From Stagonosporopsis chrysanthemi (Eukaryota > Ascomycota > Dothideomycetes > Pleosporales > Didymellaceae), in NCBI GenBank assembly GCA_022560025.1, contig JAFISE010000208.1, positions 1 to 49,238 of the forward strand: a stretch of DNA of 49,238 nucleotides, read 5' to 3'. A program made the translations under genes and the position numbers. The notes below the pieces were generated by a model that was given only the letters and a program-made list of their open reading frames with translations, did no database searches and was not told the origin of the DNA. This document shows, one piece after another, positions 23,610 through 33,499 of the stretch (position 1 is its first letter; every line of letters begins with the position of its first letter).

Positions 23610-24794
23610 ATGCTTTCTAAGGTCGCTCTTATCAATGCGCTCATCAGCGCTGTGTCTGCCGGTAATTTAACGAATGCCACGAGTACAGGAATACGCATGC
23701 TAACATGTACAGGCACAACTGTCTGGGATGGACGCTTCAACGACATGACGTCGAGCGCGGATCTCGAGAAGTGGTCGTTCTCCAACCCCGTCGGCTCCTA
23801 TCAATACTACATCCACGGCCCCGGTGCGGTCACTGACTATGTGAACCTCGATACCACCTACAAGAACCCCGCCGACACTGGCTCGAAGCAGGGTGTCAAG
23901 ATTACTATCGATGAGACCGCTAAATGGAACGGACAAACGATGCTGAGGACAGAGCTCATCCCTCAAACGAGCGAGGTCATCAACAAGGGAAAGCTCTACT
24001 ACCACTTCTCGATCAAGACAACTGGCACCAACAAGCCCACTGCCACGAACGAGCACCAGATCGCCTTCTTCGAAAGCCACTTCACTGAACTGAAGTATGG
24101 TTCCGCTGGCGGCAGCAGCACCAACCTGCAGTGGCACGTTGGCGGCGTTTCCAAGTGGGATGCTGAGCTCGTTGCTGATGAGTGGCACAACGTCGCCTAC
24201 GAGATCGACTTCGACGCCGGATCCGTCTCGTTCTACCACTCCACTGGTAGCGATGAGCTAACCAAGACCGCTGGTCCCTTCGATGCTACCACCCAGTCCG
24301 ATGGAAAGGACTGGCACTTGGGTGTCCTTCGTCTGCCCGGTGCCAACGACGCTGCTGGTGCCGAGGACTGGTTCTTCAGCGGCGTCTACATCGAGAGCGG
24401 CGATCTGACCACCTCTGTCAACACAGCTGGTGGTGCCGCCTCCGATAACTCTCCCGCTCCTGCCGCTTCCAGCGCTACTCCTGTCTCCTCCAAGGCCGCT
24501 GTCGCTACTTCAGCTGCTGCCTCTGCTGCTGCCTCCTCTGCCCCTGCTGATACATCTGCCGCCGCCGAGACCCCCGCCGCCTCTTCCGCTGTTGCATCTT
24601 CCTCCGCCGCCGTCGTTGAGACTCCTGTCGCTTCGGCCTCTGCTGTCGAGCCCGAGGCTCCCGTTGCTTCGTCGACTGCTGCCGCCTCCGCTCCTTCTGC
24701 CTCTGCCGGAGCTGGTGCCAGCGATGAGCTTCCTGCCGAGTTCACCCTCAAAGAGCTCATTGCCTGGGTCAAGGCTAAGAACGGCGAGAACTAA
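23610..24794 (+). CDS. Secreted glycoside hydrolase family 131 protein (beta-glucanase)
   Basis: Exon 1 is 23,610-23,661, a 51 bp intron follows (GTAATT..GCTAAC..TACAG, 23,662-23,712), exon 2 is 23,713-24,794; the product is 377 aa. The intron is a multiple of three and has no stop, so it can be misread as coding. Removing it joins signal peptide MLSKVALINALISAVSA directly to GTTVWDGRFNDM, the usual GH131 start. Domain hallmarks include YQYYIHGPGAVTDYVNLD, RTELIPQT, NEHQIAFFESHFTELKYG, EWHNVAYEIDFDAG and DWHLGVLRLPG (about residues 18-253). A roughly 100-residue Ala/Ser/Pro/Val linker follows, then ELPAEFTLKELIAWVKAKNG. GH131 enzymes cleave beta-1,3/1,4/1,6-glucans outside the cell. The gene probably acts on plant or fungal wall glucan; the tail's role is unknown. 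Confidence 0.92.
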   Translation: MLSKVALINALISAVSAGNLTNATSTGIRMLTCTGTTVWDGRFNDMTSSADLEKWSFSNPVGSYQYYIHGPGAVTDYVNLDTTYKNPADTGSKQGVKITIDETAKWNGQTMLRTELIPQTSEVINKGKLYYHFSIKTTGTNKPTATNEHQIAFFESHFTELKYGSAGGSSTNLQWHVGGVSKWDAELVADEWHNVAYEIDFDAGSVSFYHSTGSDELTKTAGPFDATTQSDGKDWHLGVLRLPGANDAAGAEDWFFSGVYIESGDLTTSVNTAGGAASDNSPAPAASSATPVSSKAAVATSAAASAAASSAPADTSAAAETPAASSAVASSSAAVVETPVASASAVEPEAPVASSTAAASAPSASAGAGASDELPAEFTLKELIAWVKAKNGEN

Positions 24795-25728
24795 GCAATA
24801 GGGTTGAAGCTGACCCTTTTAAGTAAAGCATTTTTGTATATACTTTAGTTGCTCGAGATATGACATATGCACGGCCTTTGGTCGATCTGCAAGAACATTA
24901 TGCAAACGCCTGTACACTAGTGAACACTGTGTGTCTGAATGTGAGATTTACATAGAGAAGATGAAGGGTTGACCAATGGAGAAAACCAAGAATCAGTAAT
25001 TGAGGGCTGAAGATCGAGAACGCTACTCAATTGAAAATGCGCTAGAGCAAAGTGTGTGCGACATCGTCATCAAGGTCGCGACTATTCCAACCGCACCCTC
25101 TTTGATATTGCAGACTACATCGACCTACACCGTGACTGGCGGCTGTGGTACCTTTGACAGCAATCGTTGACGAGGGCGGGCGACATTGTGGTATGGCGTG
25201 AAAACGCGCTATGCTGGTGGCGTTATGGGCGCTAAGAGCATCGCCTTACGCAGCGTGTGTATCAAACACAACGTGCAGCTTCGCCTTGAACCTGGGCCAA
25301 ATTCTCCGGTCTTCATCCGTGGCAAAACCTACGGTTTAAAAGGGCGAGCGCCGAGTAGATTGCGGACCGGCAAGGGACACCGAGGCAGAATACCCAATGC
25401 TCTGCCAGCTCTGCAGAGCTGGACTCTCGGGCCATCGCAAAACTCGTCAGAACGACGGCGCCAATACCCACTGCGAAAAAAGGTTGAGCTGAGAAACGCG
25501 TTCCCGACTGTAGATGCGGTCTTACGGTTCGCCCAAATCTCAATGACGCGATTGGGTCCTGTTGTTGCAACATCGGTTTTCCTCAAGCAGCGGCCCGAGG
25601 CCGCAGGCGCAGCATGACTCCAGCGGCGAAAAGTCTGCTACAAGGTCTGACAAGGAAGGTCGTTATATATTTGCAGTGTCTCAGACGGTCCTTGTACCAT
25701 ATCACGCCTTTCCTCGTGACCAGAAAAC
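24795..25728. other. Intergenic region upstream of the MFS gene
   Basis: About 0.9 kb with the GH131 3' end and the transporter promoter. A 143-codon frame (25,186-25,617) has no recognisable motif and overlaps other frames of similar length. Confidence 0.55.
25662..25672 (+). promoter_or_regulatory. TATA-like box of the MFS gene
   Basis: GTTATATATTT lies about 60 bp before the ATG at 25,729. Inferred from position only. Confidence 0.35.
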
Positions 25729-27544
25729 ATGGCTACGCTGGACGCTTTGACGAGTACTGAGCAGACCCCTCTTCTTTCTCGATCCGGCAACACTTCTTCT
25801 TCGAGTAGCCTCAGTCTTTCTTTAAGCGATGCATCGAATGAAGTACCAGATGCAGGACCAAGCTGGCCCTGCAATGAGCCAGTCGATGAGGAGGCACGAC
25901 TCGAATCTAGGCCAGACACACCGATAGCCTCGCTTCCCACCTCGGTCGGCCACATCGTTTGCGTCCTACTTATCGGCACATTCATCTCCAACGCCGACTC
26001 CTCGCTGTTGTTTGCAACGCACACCATCATTGCCTCCGAGTTCGATGCACTGCACGACTCCAGCTGGCTCCTAACAAGTTTTGCCCTTGCACAAGCGGCA
26101 ACTCTGCCTTTATATGGCAAGCTGAGTGACATCTATGGCCGCAAGTCGCTACTGCTCCTAGCATATGCACTCTTCGCCATCGGCTGCTTTGTAGCTGGCA
26201 TTGGCAGGTCTATGTCAGAACTGATCATCGGCCGCGCAATATCGGGCTTTGGGGCGTCTGGCATGACCGCTTTGGTTTCTATATTGATCACAGATCTTGT
26301 ACCCCTCCGTGATGTGGCGACATGGCGATCATGGGTAAACATCGTTGCAACCACTGGCCGCAGCATTGGAGGCCCACTCGGAGGCTGGTTGGCCGATACG
26401 GTGGGTTGGAGATGGTCGTTTCTGGGCCAAGTTCCTTTTGCCGGCGTTGCGATCTTTCTTGTCTGGCTTGTTCTGCCAGCCCGCGTTCACCATCATCTCG
26501 ACGAGGAAGTTACGGAAAGCAAATTTGGCCGCATCGACTTCTTAGGAGCAACACTCATGACTCTGAGTATCTTGAGCTTACTGCTTCCAATGGAAATTGG
26601 TGGAGACAGGATCCCGTGGTCAGACTACAGGATTGCTTTGCTCTTCTCTGCAGCCCTCATCTTCGGCATCCTATTCCTATTCGTTGAGGGTCGAGTAGCC
26701 AAGGAGCCTATCATTCCTCTATCTGTCCTCCGTCACAAGGAAGTACTGCTTTCGTCCCTCATTATGATGTGTCAGATCGGCGCACAGGTCGGGCTGATGT
26801 TTGCCGTGCCGCTTTACTTCCAAGTCACCGCCAACGCTTCCTCGACCGTTGCAGGAGCTCACTTATTTCCAGCCGTGTTGGGCAACGCAACTGGTGGTCT
26901 GATCTCCGGCGCCGTCATCAGAAGAACCGGTCGGTACAAGGCGCTGACTCTAGGTGCTACCGGAGTTGCGTCTTTAGCTTATCTACTCCTGATCTTGCGT
27001 TGGCATGGAAACACTAACTGGCTCGAGTCGCTTTACATCTTCCCTGGCGGATTCGGGACTGGAATTGCTAGCTCGACTCTATTCATCAGCATACAAGCGG
27101 CCCTTGACCCAAGCTTCACTGCCATTGCTGCTTCTACTCTATACCTTGCCTCGTCCGTTGGGATGCTGGGTGGTATGGCGACAGTCAGCGCTGTGTTGCA
27201 ACAGTCTTTGAGAGCCAATCTCGACGAACGTCTTGCACATATCGGTATTATAGATCCAGAAAAGTTTACGGTTCGTTCACATCTCCGTCGGCATCGAAGA
27301 CAAATGCTCACGCATTCTACAGATCATCGAAAGAGCAGTGTCAGATGTTCACTACATCGACAGGGTTAAGCCACTAATTGCGAGGGTCATTGTTAGCTCA
27401 TACATCGAAGCTTTGACTTGGACACACGGTAAGTCTTCTTTTCCTACTTTCAAGTTGATTTGCTGACACCCCGTAGTTGTGTCTTTGACATGTGCACTCA
27501 CCGGTTTTATCGGTACTCTCTTCTTGAGACAGCACAAGCTGTAA
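25729..27544 (+). CDS. MFS transporter, 14-TM drug:H+ antiporter (DHA2)/vacuolar type
   Basis: Exons 25,729-27,270, 27,323-27,428 and 27,477-27,544 give 571 aa; introns are 52 bp (GTTCGT..TACAG) and 48 bp (GTAAGT..CTGAC..GTAG). The unspliced frame stops at 27,369; splicing restores a last membrane helix (VVSLTCALTGFIGTLFLR) and C-terminus QHKL. Residues 1-72 are a Ser-rich cytosolic tail with EQTPLL (11-16), an acidic dileucine signal of the type that sends proteins to vacuole membranes. Motif A is GKLSDIYGRK (130-139). Motif C, typical of antiporters, is GRSIGGPLGG (210-219). It probably exports drugs or metabolites, or loads basic amino acids into vacuoles like Vba/Fnx proteins; the sequence does not decide between these. 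Confidence 0.9.
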
Positions 27545-27823
27545 GGATGTTTGCGTGTTGAGCACTCGTCCCAAAACTGTATCGGTAAGCGGTTTAGCGT
27601 AGCTCGGAACTCGACCTCAACAATCGCAGTCGAGACAAGGAGACATAGCCGAATGGTCAACGTCTGTACTAGAGCCATCACCAATCAGAGTTTCAAGAAG
27701 TCACGATCGTAATATATGGTGATTGGCTTGGCGCTGCCGTGTTCCATGTGTGCTTATTTGGTTGTGAATCATGACAACATATAAATACTGGCCACCATGA
27801 TGCTCCCTCGACTTTGCAGTACA

Positions 27824-29189
27824 ATGGCACCTCTTAGCAGTGATGAGATTCAGCAACCTGCTGACTGCATCTAAGAAGATCTATCTGGCACAGGCTATGC
27901 TTGCTCATCCCTGCATCGTATTCTCGGCGGTTCTGCTAGCTTTACCTTCCGTGGCATGATCCGGACACCGCTAGTAATGCCAGATGGAATAACAGCAGAA
28001 TCCGTGATTGTCAAGAAGGCGACTGATTTTGCTGCCATCAACAGTGACTTTGCACTTGACTCCCGTCGATCAGTAGGTTTGCAACAAGCACATACCCACA
28101 ACATTCGATCTCACTGTCTACAGGCATACGAGAACACTGTGCTCAAAGCATCTTCGCAATATATCTTGAGTACAGACACCGGGCCCTTGCCCGTCCCTAC
28201 GCCATTGATTTTCTTCTATGCCTCATCTTCTCAGATTCAAATTATCGAAGATTTGTGACCGGCGAGAGACTTAGCGGACATTATCACGGCCCATGATGAT
28301 AATCTTCGCAGCCTGACTTCGTTGCGACTGGCCTCGCACTTGAAGCTTGGCTACGCACCTTCCATGAATGGTCTAAAGAACTGGAGCAAGATCGATTGAT
28401 TCAACATATGAGGGACAATATCGCAAGTCGGGACTTGAAATGGAGAACCACTTATGCCACTATCGTAGATATCGCGAAAGACTTTTCAGTCATGACTAGA
28501 AAGAACGTGGATGTATGGATTGTGATCAAGATCCAAGCGATGCTGGAGCACAAGCAGTGGCTGTTGGGAAGCCCTCAGGGTCCACGCTAGCCGTCGAGCG
28601 CTTTCCTCAACACCATGCCTTGTCACCAGATGCGGGTATCATGCCTTCCTGTTTCCATCTATTGGGGAATTGCAAGCAATGCTTGATCCAAGAGAAGGAG
28701 TTCACTTCGGGCTGATACACGGCGACTTCTGGACCGGCAAGTATGGGTTTCTCAATGAGTATGGGAAGCAACCTGTAACGACTAACTCGCCACCTTGGGT
28801 GTCCTTCTCAGCTCAGTGCCAAAGCCTCAGCTCTACATCATCGACGTCGAGTTCGCACACTTCGGCCATCGCGCGATTGACCTGGGTCAAATGATCGGCG
28901 ATCTACTCGAGAAGAGCTACATGTCTGACTATCATTATCTGATACGCGCGAATTGCGAAGCCGTGATTGCGGCTTTTGTAAAAGGCTACAGCGCTTTCGA
29001 CGATGACACTGGATATCGAATTGTGATACATGCTGGCACGTATATGATTAATTGGTGCGCGAGACACCCTGGAGCTGAGATGAGGGGGAAGGTAGAAGGA
29101 TTGATGCAGAGAGCTGTTGCGATCATTGTAAAAGCCTGGAAGGAGGACCGAGCATGGCTCAATGATCATGTTCTGGCATGTTTATTTCA
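27824..29189 (+). pseudogene. APH/choline-kinase-like phosphotransferase pseudogene
   Basis: From ATG 27,824 the frame hits a stop after 16 codons (TAA at 27,872-27,874), then continues with LGGSASFTFRG, the family's nucleotide loop region. A 51 bp intron (GTAGGT..CTACAG, 28,073-28,123) leads to AYENTVLKA. A stop at 28,256-28,258 and a frame change by about 28,325 follow (then ALEAWLRTFHEWSKEL). Further shifts occur after 28,590 and between 28,735 and 28,830. The catalytic motif HGDFWTGK (near 28,720) keeps the Asp base but has Lys where Asn normally binds metal. IDVEFAHFGHRAIDLGQ then gives the second metal-site region. The tail reaches LNDHVLACLF, where the A2 element begins. Such kinases phosphorylate small hydroxyl substrates; this copy is inactive. 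Confidence 0.85.
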
Positions 29190-29250
29190 TACCGTGTCTG
29201 TGCGCGTGACGCCTAGATTTGCGTAACGCCCACTTTTTACTAGTAAAAGC

Positions 29251-29731
29251 TAGGCTGGCGAATAGGTAGGGGTTGAGTAGGGGTTAGGGTAGCACGTGAC
29301 AGTACCTAACCCCTACCTAACCTCTACCTGCGCTAAGTTAATGCTAAGTAAGAGTTAGGTTGTCTCTACTTAGAGTTAGAGTAGAGTAGAAGTTGCACTA
29401 ATATTGTAGAAGATTTTATCCTGTAGCAGAAGAGCTAATTATTACTACCTATTATTATATACTATAGTAGGCTTACTTTAATAAAGTTATTCTATAGCAA
29501 GATAAGCTATTTATTACAACTTAAAATTATATACCTTAGTAAGTACTTTTAACTTAACCTTAACTTAAGTCTGTGCAACCTAACTTCTACTTCTACCTAC
29601 GCTAAAAGTACTCTTACTTGACCTTTACTTCTAGCCTATACAACTTTAACTTAACTACTATTCTAAGGTCTGTACAACTTTAACCTAACTTCTACTTACT
29701 GCTAGGTACTCTATACCTATTTGCTAGCTTA
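29251..29731. mobile_element. hAT-type MITE family B (B2), inserted in A2
   Basis: 481 bp with tips TAGGCTGGCGAATAGGTA and, inverted, TAAGCTAGCAAATAGGTA. Flanking 8-mers GTAAAAGC (29,243-29,250) and GTAAAAGT (29,732-29,739) are target duplicates differing by one RIP-type change; together they restore the sequence of the intact A1 arm. A strong hairpin lies at 29,264-29,329. Non-coding. Composition shifts from GC-rich at the left to AT-rich at the right. Confidence 0.85.
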
Positions 29732-30240
29732 GTAAAAGTAGCAAAATCTAGTATCTTTAAAGCTAGATAACTCTTTATCTAGTAAAGAAACTTAGATACT
29801 TTATTAGAGTTGCTATAAGTAAATTTTAAGTCTCTATAGCTTTATAATAAAAAGTTTTCTAAAATTTCTACTATTTAAAGTATTAATTCTTTTAACTAGT
29901 AAACTAAGAAAATTTAAACTTTAGTAATAAACTTAGATATTAAAATTTAGTAGAGTAACTACTATACTAGCTTTAGCTTTAGTACTAGAGAATATTAAAT
30001 TCTTTATATAGTTGTTTCAACACTCTATTTCTTTAATAATTAAGGTCCTTTCTAGAGAAAACAGAGTAAATTTAAAGAACTAAATAAAAAGTTTAATATT
30101 CTCTAATACTAAATTTAAGCTAGTCTACTAGTTAATTTACTAAACTTTAATATCTAAGTTTATTACTAGAGTTTTAATTTTCTTAGTCTGCTAGTTTAAA
30201 AATTTAATACTTTATATAATAGAGACTTTAGAAGACTTTT

Positions 30241-30484
30241 TGTTACAAGTTCAGCTAGTTAGCTTGAGCTTGATTAGATAGCTTACCTATGAGGTGCTTG
30301 TTTGTTTGGCTTACTACTAAGAAGCTCCAAGCTTCTTGCTTAAGTACTTACGTGCGCAGCTTAGCCACAAACACGTAACTACTGAATATTTCCTTTGTAT
30401 ATAATAACATTTTGTCTAATCTATAGTAAAGGTACTAATCAATCAATTCGATTACTAGAGTAGAGTCTTACAAGCTCGATAACA
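30241..30484. mobile_element. Solo LTR of the Copia-2 family, inserted in A2
   Basis: 244 bp, TGTTACAAG at the start and CGATAACA at the end, flanked by exact CTTTT duplicates (30,236-30,240; 30,485-30,489). It matches both LTRs of Copia-2 but keeps CA and CG sites that those copies have lost. An internal region is absent, so it arose by LTR-LTR recombination. Confidence 0.92.
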
Positions 30485-30660
30485 CTTTTTAATATAAAGT
30501 TATAGAGACTTAAGATTTACTTATAGCAACTCTAATAAAGTATCTAAGTTTCTTAACTAGATAAAAAGTTATCTAGCTTTAAAGATACTAGATTTTGCTG
30601 CTTTTACGAGTAAAAAGTAAGTGTTATGCAAATCTAGGCGTTATACACACTAATATAGTA

Positions 30661-31176
30661 CAGTGTCTATACACTTAATATAGAGACTAAGCTAATATAC
30701 TAAACTATTAAAACAGCTTACTAAAAAATAAAGCTATAGAGCTATATATAATAGTTGTTACTATAAAATATTTTATTAAAGTTATCTATAGATCTATACT
30801 ATAATATTCTTTTATTTATTCTACTTTTATAAAGTTTCTAATTAGCTACTATAGGTAGTATAGGTACAGGCAGGTAGAAAAAGTGTTCTAAGTTTAGAAT
30901 AACTATAATTACTTACTATATAATATATAGGCTTTTTTTTTACTATAGAAGCTTTTAAAGCTGTCTTTTTACTTCTTTAAGACAATTATATAGCTTTCTA
31001 AGCATCTTAAGCTTGCTTTTAATATAGAAGCTGTTAAAACTATTTTATTAGCTTTTTAAGATAATTATATAGCTTAAAAAATATTATAAGCTTGCTTTTA
31101 ATCTTTTTTTTAGCTTTGTATTTAGCTACTTCTTTTACCTTCTTAGCTTTAATACAGTCTGTTATAATCCTATGTA
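30661..31176 (-). pseudogene. 3' fragment of pogo-type transposase (D2), inverted
   Basis: Reverse complement of the 3' part of D1 (15,738-16,155), starting with TACAGTGTCTATACAC, a tip like that of family A, and ending where the gag remnant to the right begins. It contains an extra tandem copy of about 80 bp (30,944-31,022 and 31,023-31,102) not present in D1. Nonfunctional. Confidence 0.6.
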
Positions 31177-32802
31177 ACAAGACAGAATAGTAATAAGTAT
31201 CTATAAACTAGACCCCTAGCTTTAAGCTAAAGAAAGACACTAAGTAGAGGTAGTATTAGTTATAGAGCTTTACGTAACTTACTTGTTAACAAGTATAATT
31301 TACATAACTTCTACTTATTAACAAGTAGAATATAATACTGCTTGTTTATAAGCAATACTTTTATTTTATTAGACTAATCTTAGTTACTTATTTATAAGTA
31401 TTTTCTACTTAAGTAGTATATAGCAATATAAGAACACAACTATTAAAGTTTATATTTAACCTAAGTAATAATCTAAGTTATTAGATCTTAACTTAACTTT
31501 TAAGCTAAATAGTCTACTTTATACTACTTATTATTACTTTTGCCTTTAAGACAGACAGATTGTATCTATACTCTTTATTATAAACTTTTAGCTTTCTTAA
31601 GCTTCTAATTACTATATCTATTCTTAAGACCTAATTAGATAGTACTTACAAGCTTTGCTTAAGGTACAACTTTAATATTTTAAATACTTTTAAGGTATCT
31701 ACTACCTTAGAAAACTAAGCTACTCTAAGCAGCTCTAATAAAGCTTTATTTCTGTATAAGATAGCCTTAGAAAGCAATATAATCTCTGTTGCTAAGATTA
31801 ACTTCTACTATAAAGAACATAACAAGCTAGATAAATAGCTACTTTAGTAAGACTTGTTCTTTACTTTTTAAAAACAGAACATATTAAAAGTCTAGTAAGT
31901 TACTCTTATAGCTAGTTATATATACAACTAAGCCTTAAAGTAGATTAAGCTATTCCTTTAATAGTATATAATAAAAGACACTCTAGACAAAGTTAATAAG
32001 TAGATATACAATATTAATAACTTTAAAGAAAAGATTAAGACTATATTTAGAGTTATTAACAAACTTAGTATTACACAATATAAGATATTTAACAGTGCAA
32101 CTCTGCTATAGACTATACTGCTAATATTTAATAACTTGCAGCTAATACTAACTAAGATAATACTACTTTACTTACTATGTTTTAACAAGGCCTTAAGCTA
32201 CAAAGTAAAGAAGAACTAATACGTAGTAGTATACAGCTTTACACTCTTAATATACTTATCTAAGAGACTATTAATATTAATAATTAATATTATAAACTTA
32301 AATAAGAACAAGGTTATAGAGTCTATTATAGCTAAAAAAAAAATACGTTTATACTTTAACAACACTAGCTTTAGAGAAAAAATAATAAATTTTAATATAG
32401 AAAATATAAAAAACGCTACTTATTTAATATATTATAATGTGTCTATATTAGAACTAACAACTACTATAGTTCTAAGGTAATAGACTTTTCTAACCTTAAC
32501 AAAGGGCTTAAACAATAATATAATAAGAACAAAGGTAGTAAGAAAAGTAATAAGCTTTTAGTAACTTGTTATAGCTGTAGCAAACAAGGCTACTACTCTA
32601 AAGACTGCTAAAGCAAGAACAAAGTTACGCAGTAGCTTAATATACTTACTAGCAAGATAGACTTAGCTAATACTAGTAAATAAGAAATACTTACTAGAGA
32701 TATAAGATATCTTATAAAAGGCCTAGAGACAGAATCTAAAACAGATAATAGATATATTATACCTAATAAAGACTAAAAAAGTGTATAAAGTAGAGTACTT
32801 AT
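31177..32802 (+). pseudogene. gag fragment of a further LTR retroelement
   Basis: A stop-rich frame ends in a CCHC zinc knuckle at 32,567-32,608: Cys-x2-Cys, then GYYSKDC, with Tyr in place of the usual His (C-to-T change). Neighbouring residues are Lys/Asn/Ser-rich, as in nucleocapsid regions. It is cut at 32,803 by the Gypsy 5' LTR, and no matching pol was found on the far side, so the element is incomplete. Confidence 0.6.
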
Positions 32803-33080
32803 TATAAAAACAAGCTTAGTTCTTTAAGCTTACTTAATACTACCTAACAACTACCTAACTTAGATCTGTCTTCTAACTACTCTTTAGTTTAGTCTTTTCT
32901 AAGCTTCTAGGTATAAGAAGAGAAGTCTTTATAGAGTTTAAATAGATAGTTTTAAAGTATTCTTTTATACAAGACTTATAAGAATAAAGATCTAGTTTTA
33001 TAGTTTATCTTAGTACTTCTATATACTTTATAGCAGATACTTATACCTTTTAGACTCTTCTAGCATCTTGTATTGTTATA
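32803..33080 (+). repeat. Gypsy 5' LTR
   Basis: 278 bp, the same length as the unmutated solo LTR at 34,335-34,612 read in reverse complement, from which it differs mostly by C-to-T and G-to-A changes. Confidence 0.9.
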
Positions 33081-33499
33081 TTATACTTTAAAACTTATTC
33101 TAGCTAGTAACAGCCTTATAAAAATATTGCTATAGTTTTTATTTAGTTATTTATATAAGTATAGCTAAGGTTTATATTACGCCTAAACTGCACAAGTCTT
33201 TAAATTGTTTATACTATAGTTAGAATTCTAGAGATTTCTTAACAACTAAAGCTTAAAGGTTTAGAACTTCTTACAACTTACTGCTCTAGGATTAACTTTA
33301 GAAAAGCTGCGTTAGATTGCGCTAAGGTAGATAATTAGAGACTATTAACAACCTACTTAATTTAGATATAACCTTAATGTTAGAAAACCTATTAAGACCT
33401 ACTACTTAGTCTTAGAACTAATTAGGGGCTAAATGCTCTTAAAGCTCTGTATTAGTATAATTGTCTTCTGCTAACAATAGATCTAATTTAGAGCTATCC

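Larger units (their letters stand above)
29190..30660. mobile_element. Palindromic foldback MITE, family A (A2), with two nested insertions
   Basis: TA at both ends; left tip TACCGTGTCTGTGCGCGTG is unmutated, while the right tip is a RIP-mutated version. Removing B2 with one duplicate (489 bp) and the solo LTR with one duplicate (249 bp) leaves 733 bp, close to A1's 754 bp. Its arms match A1 and each other. The left end directly abuts the kinase pseudogene, adding a few spurious codons to that frame. Confidence 0.85.

Noticed and set aside
23378..23620. 80-codon frame before the GH131 gene
   Set aside because: It overlaps the TATA-like region and the GH131 start in another frame and has no recognisable content.
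25186..25617. 143-codon open frame upstream of the MFS gene
   Set aside because: No domain, signal or motif, overlapping frames of similar length on both strands, and it lies in the likely promoter region.
16910..29189. Secondary-metabolite cluster or Starship-type giant element
   Set aside because: No backbone synthase, transcription factor or tyrosine-recombinase captain gene is visible; the island genes are functionally unrelated.
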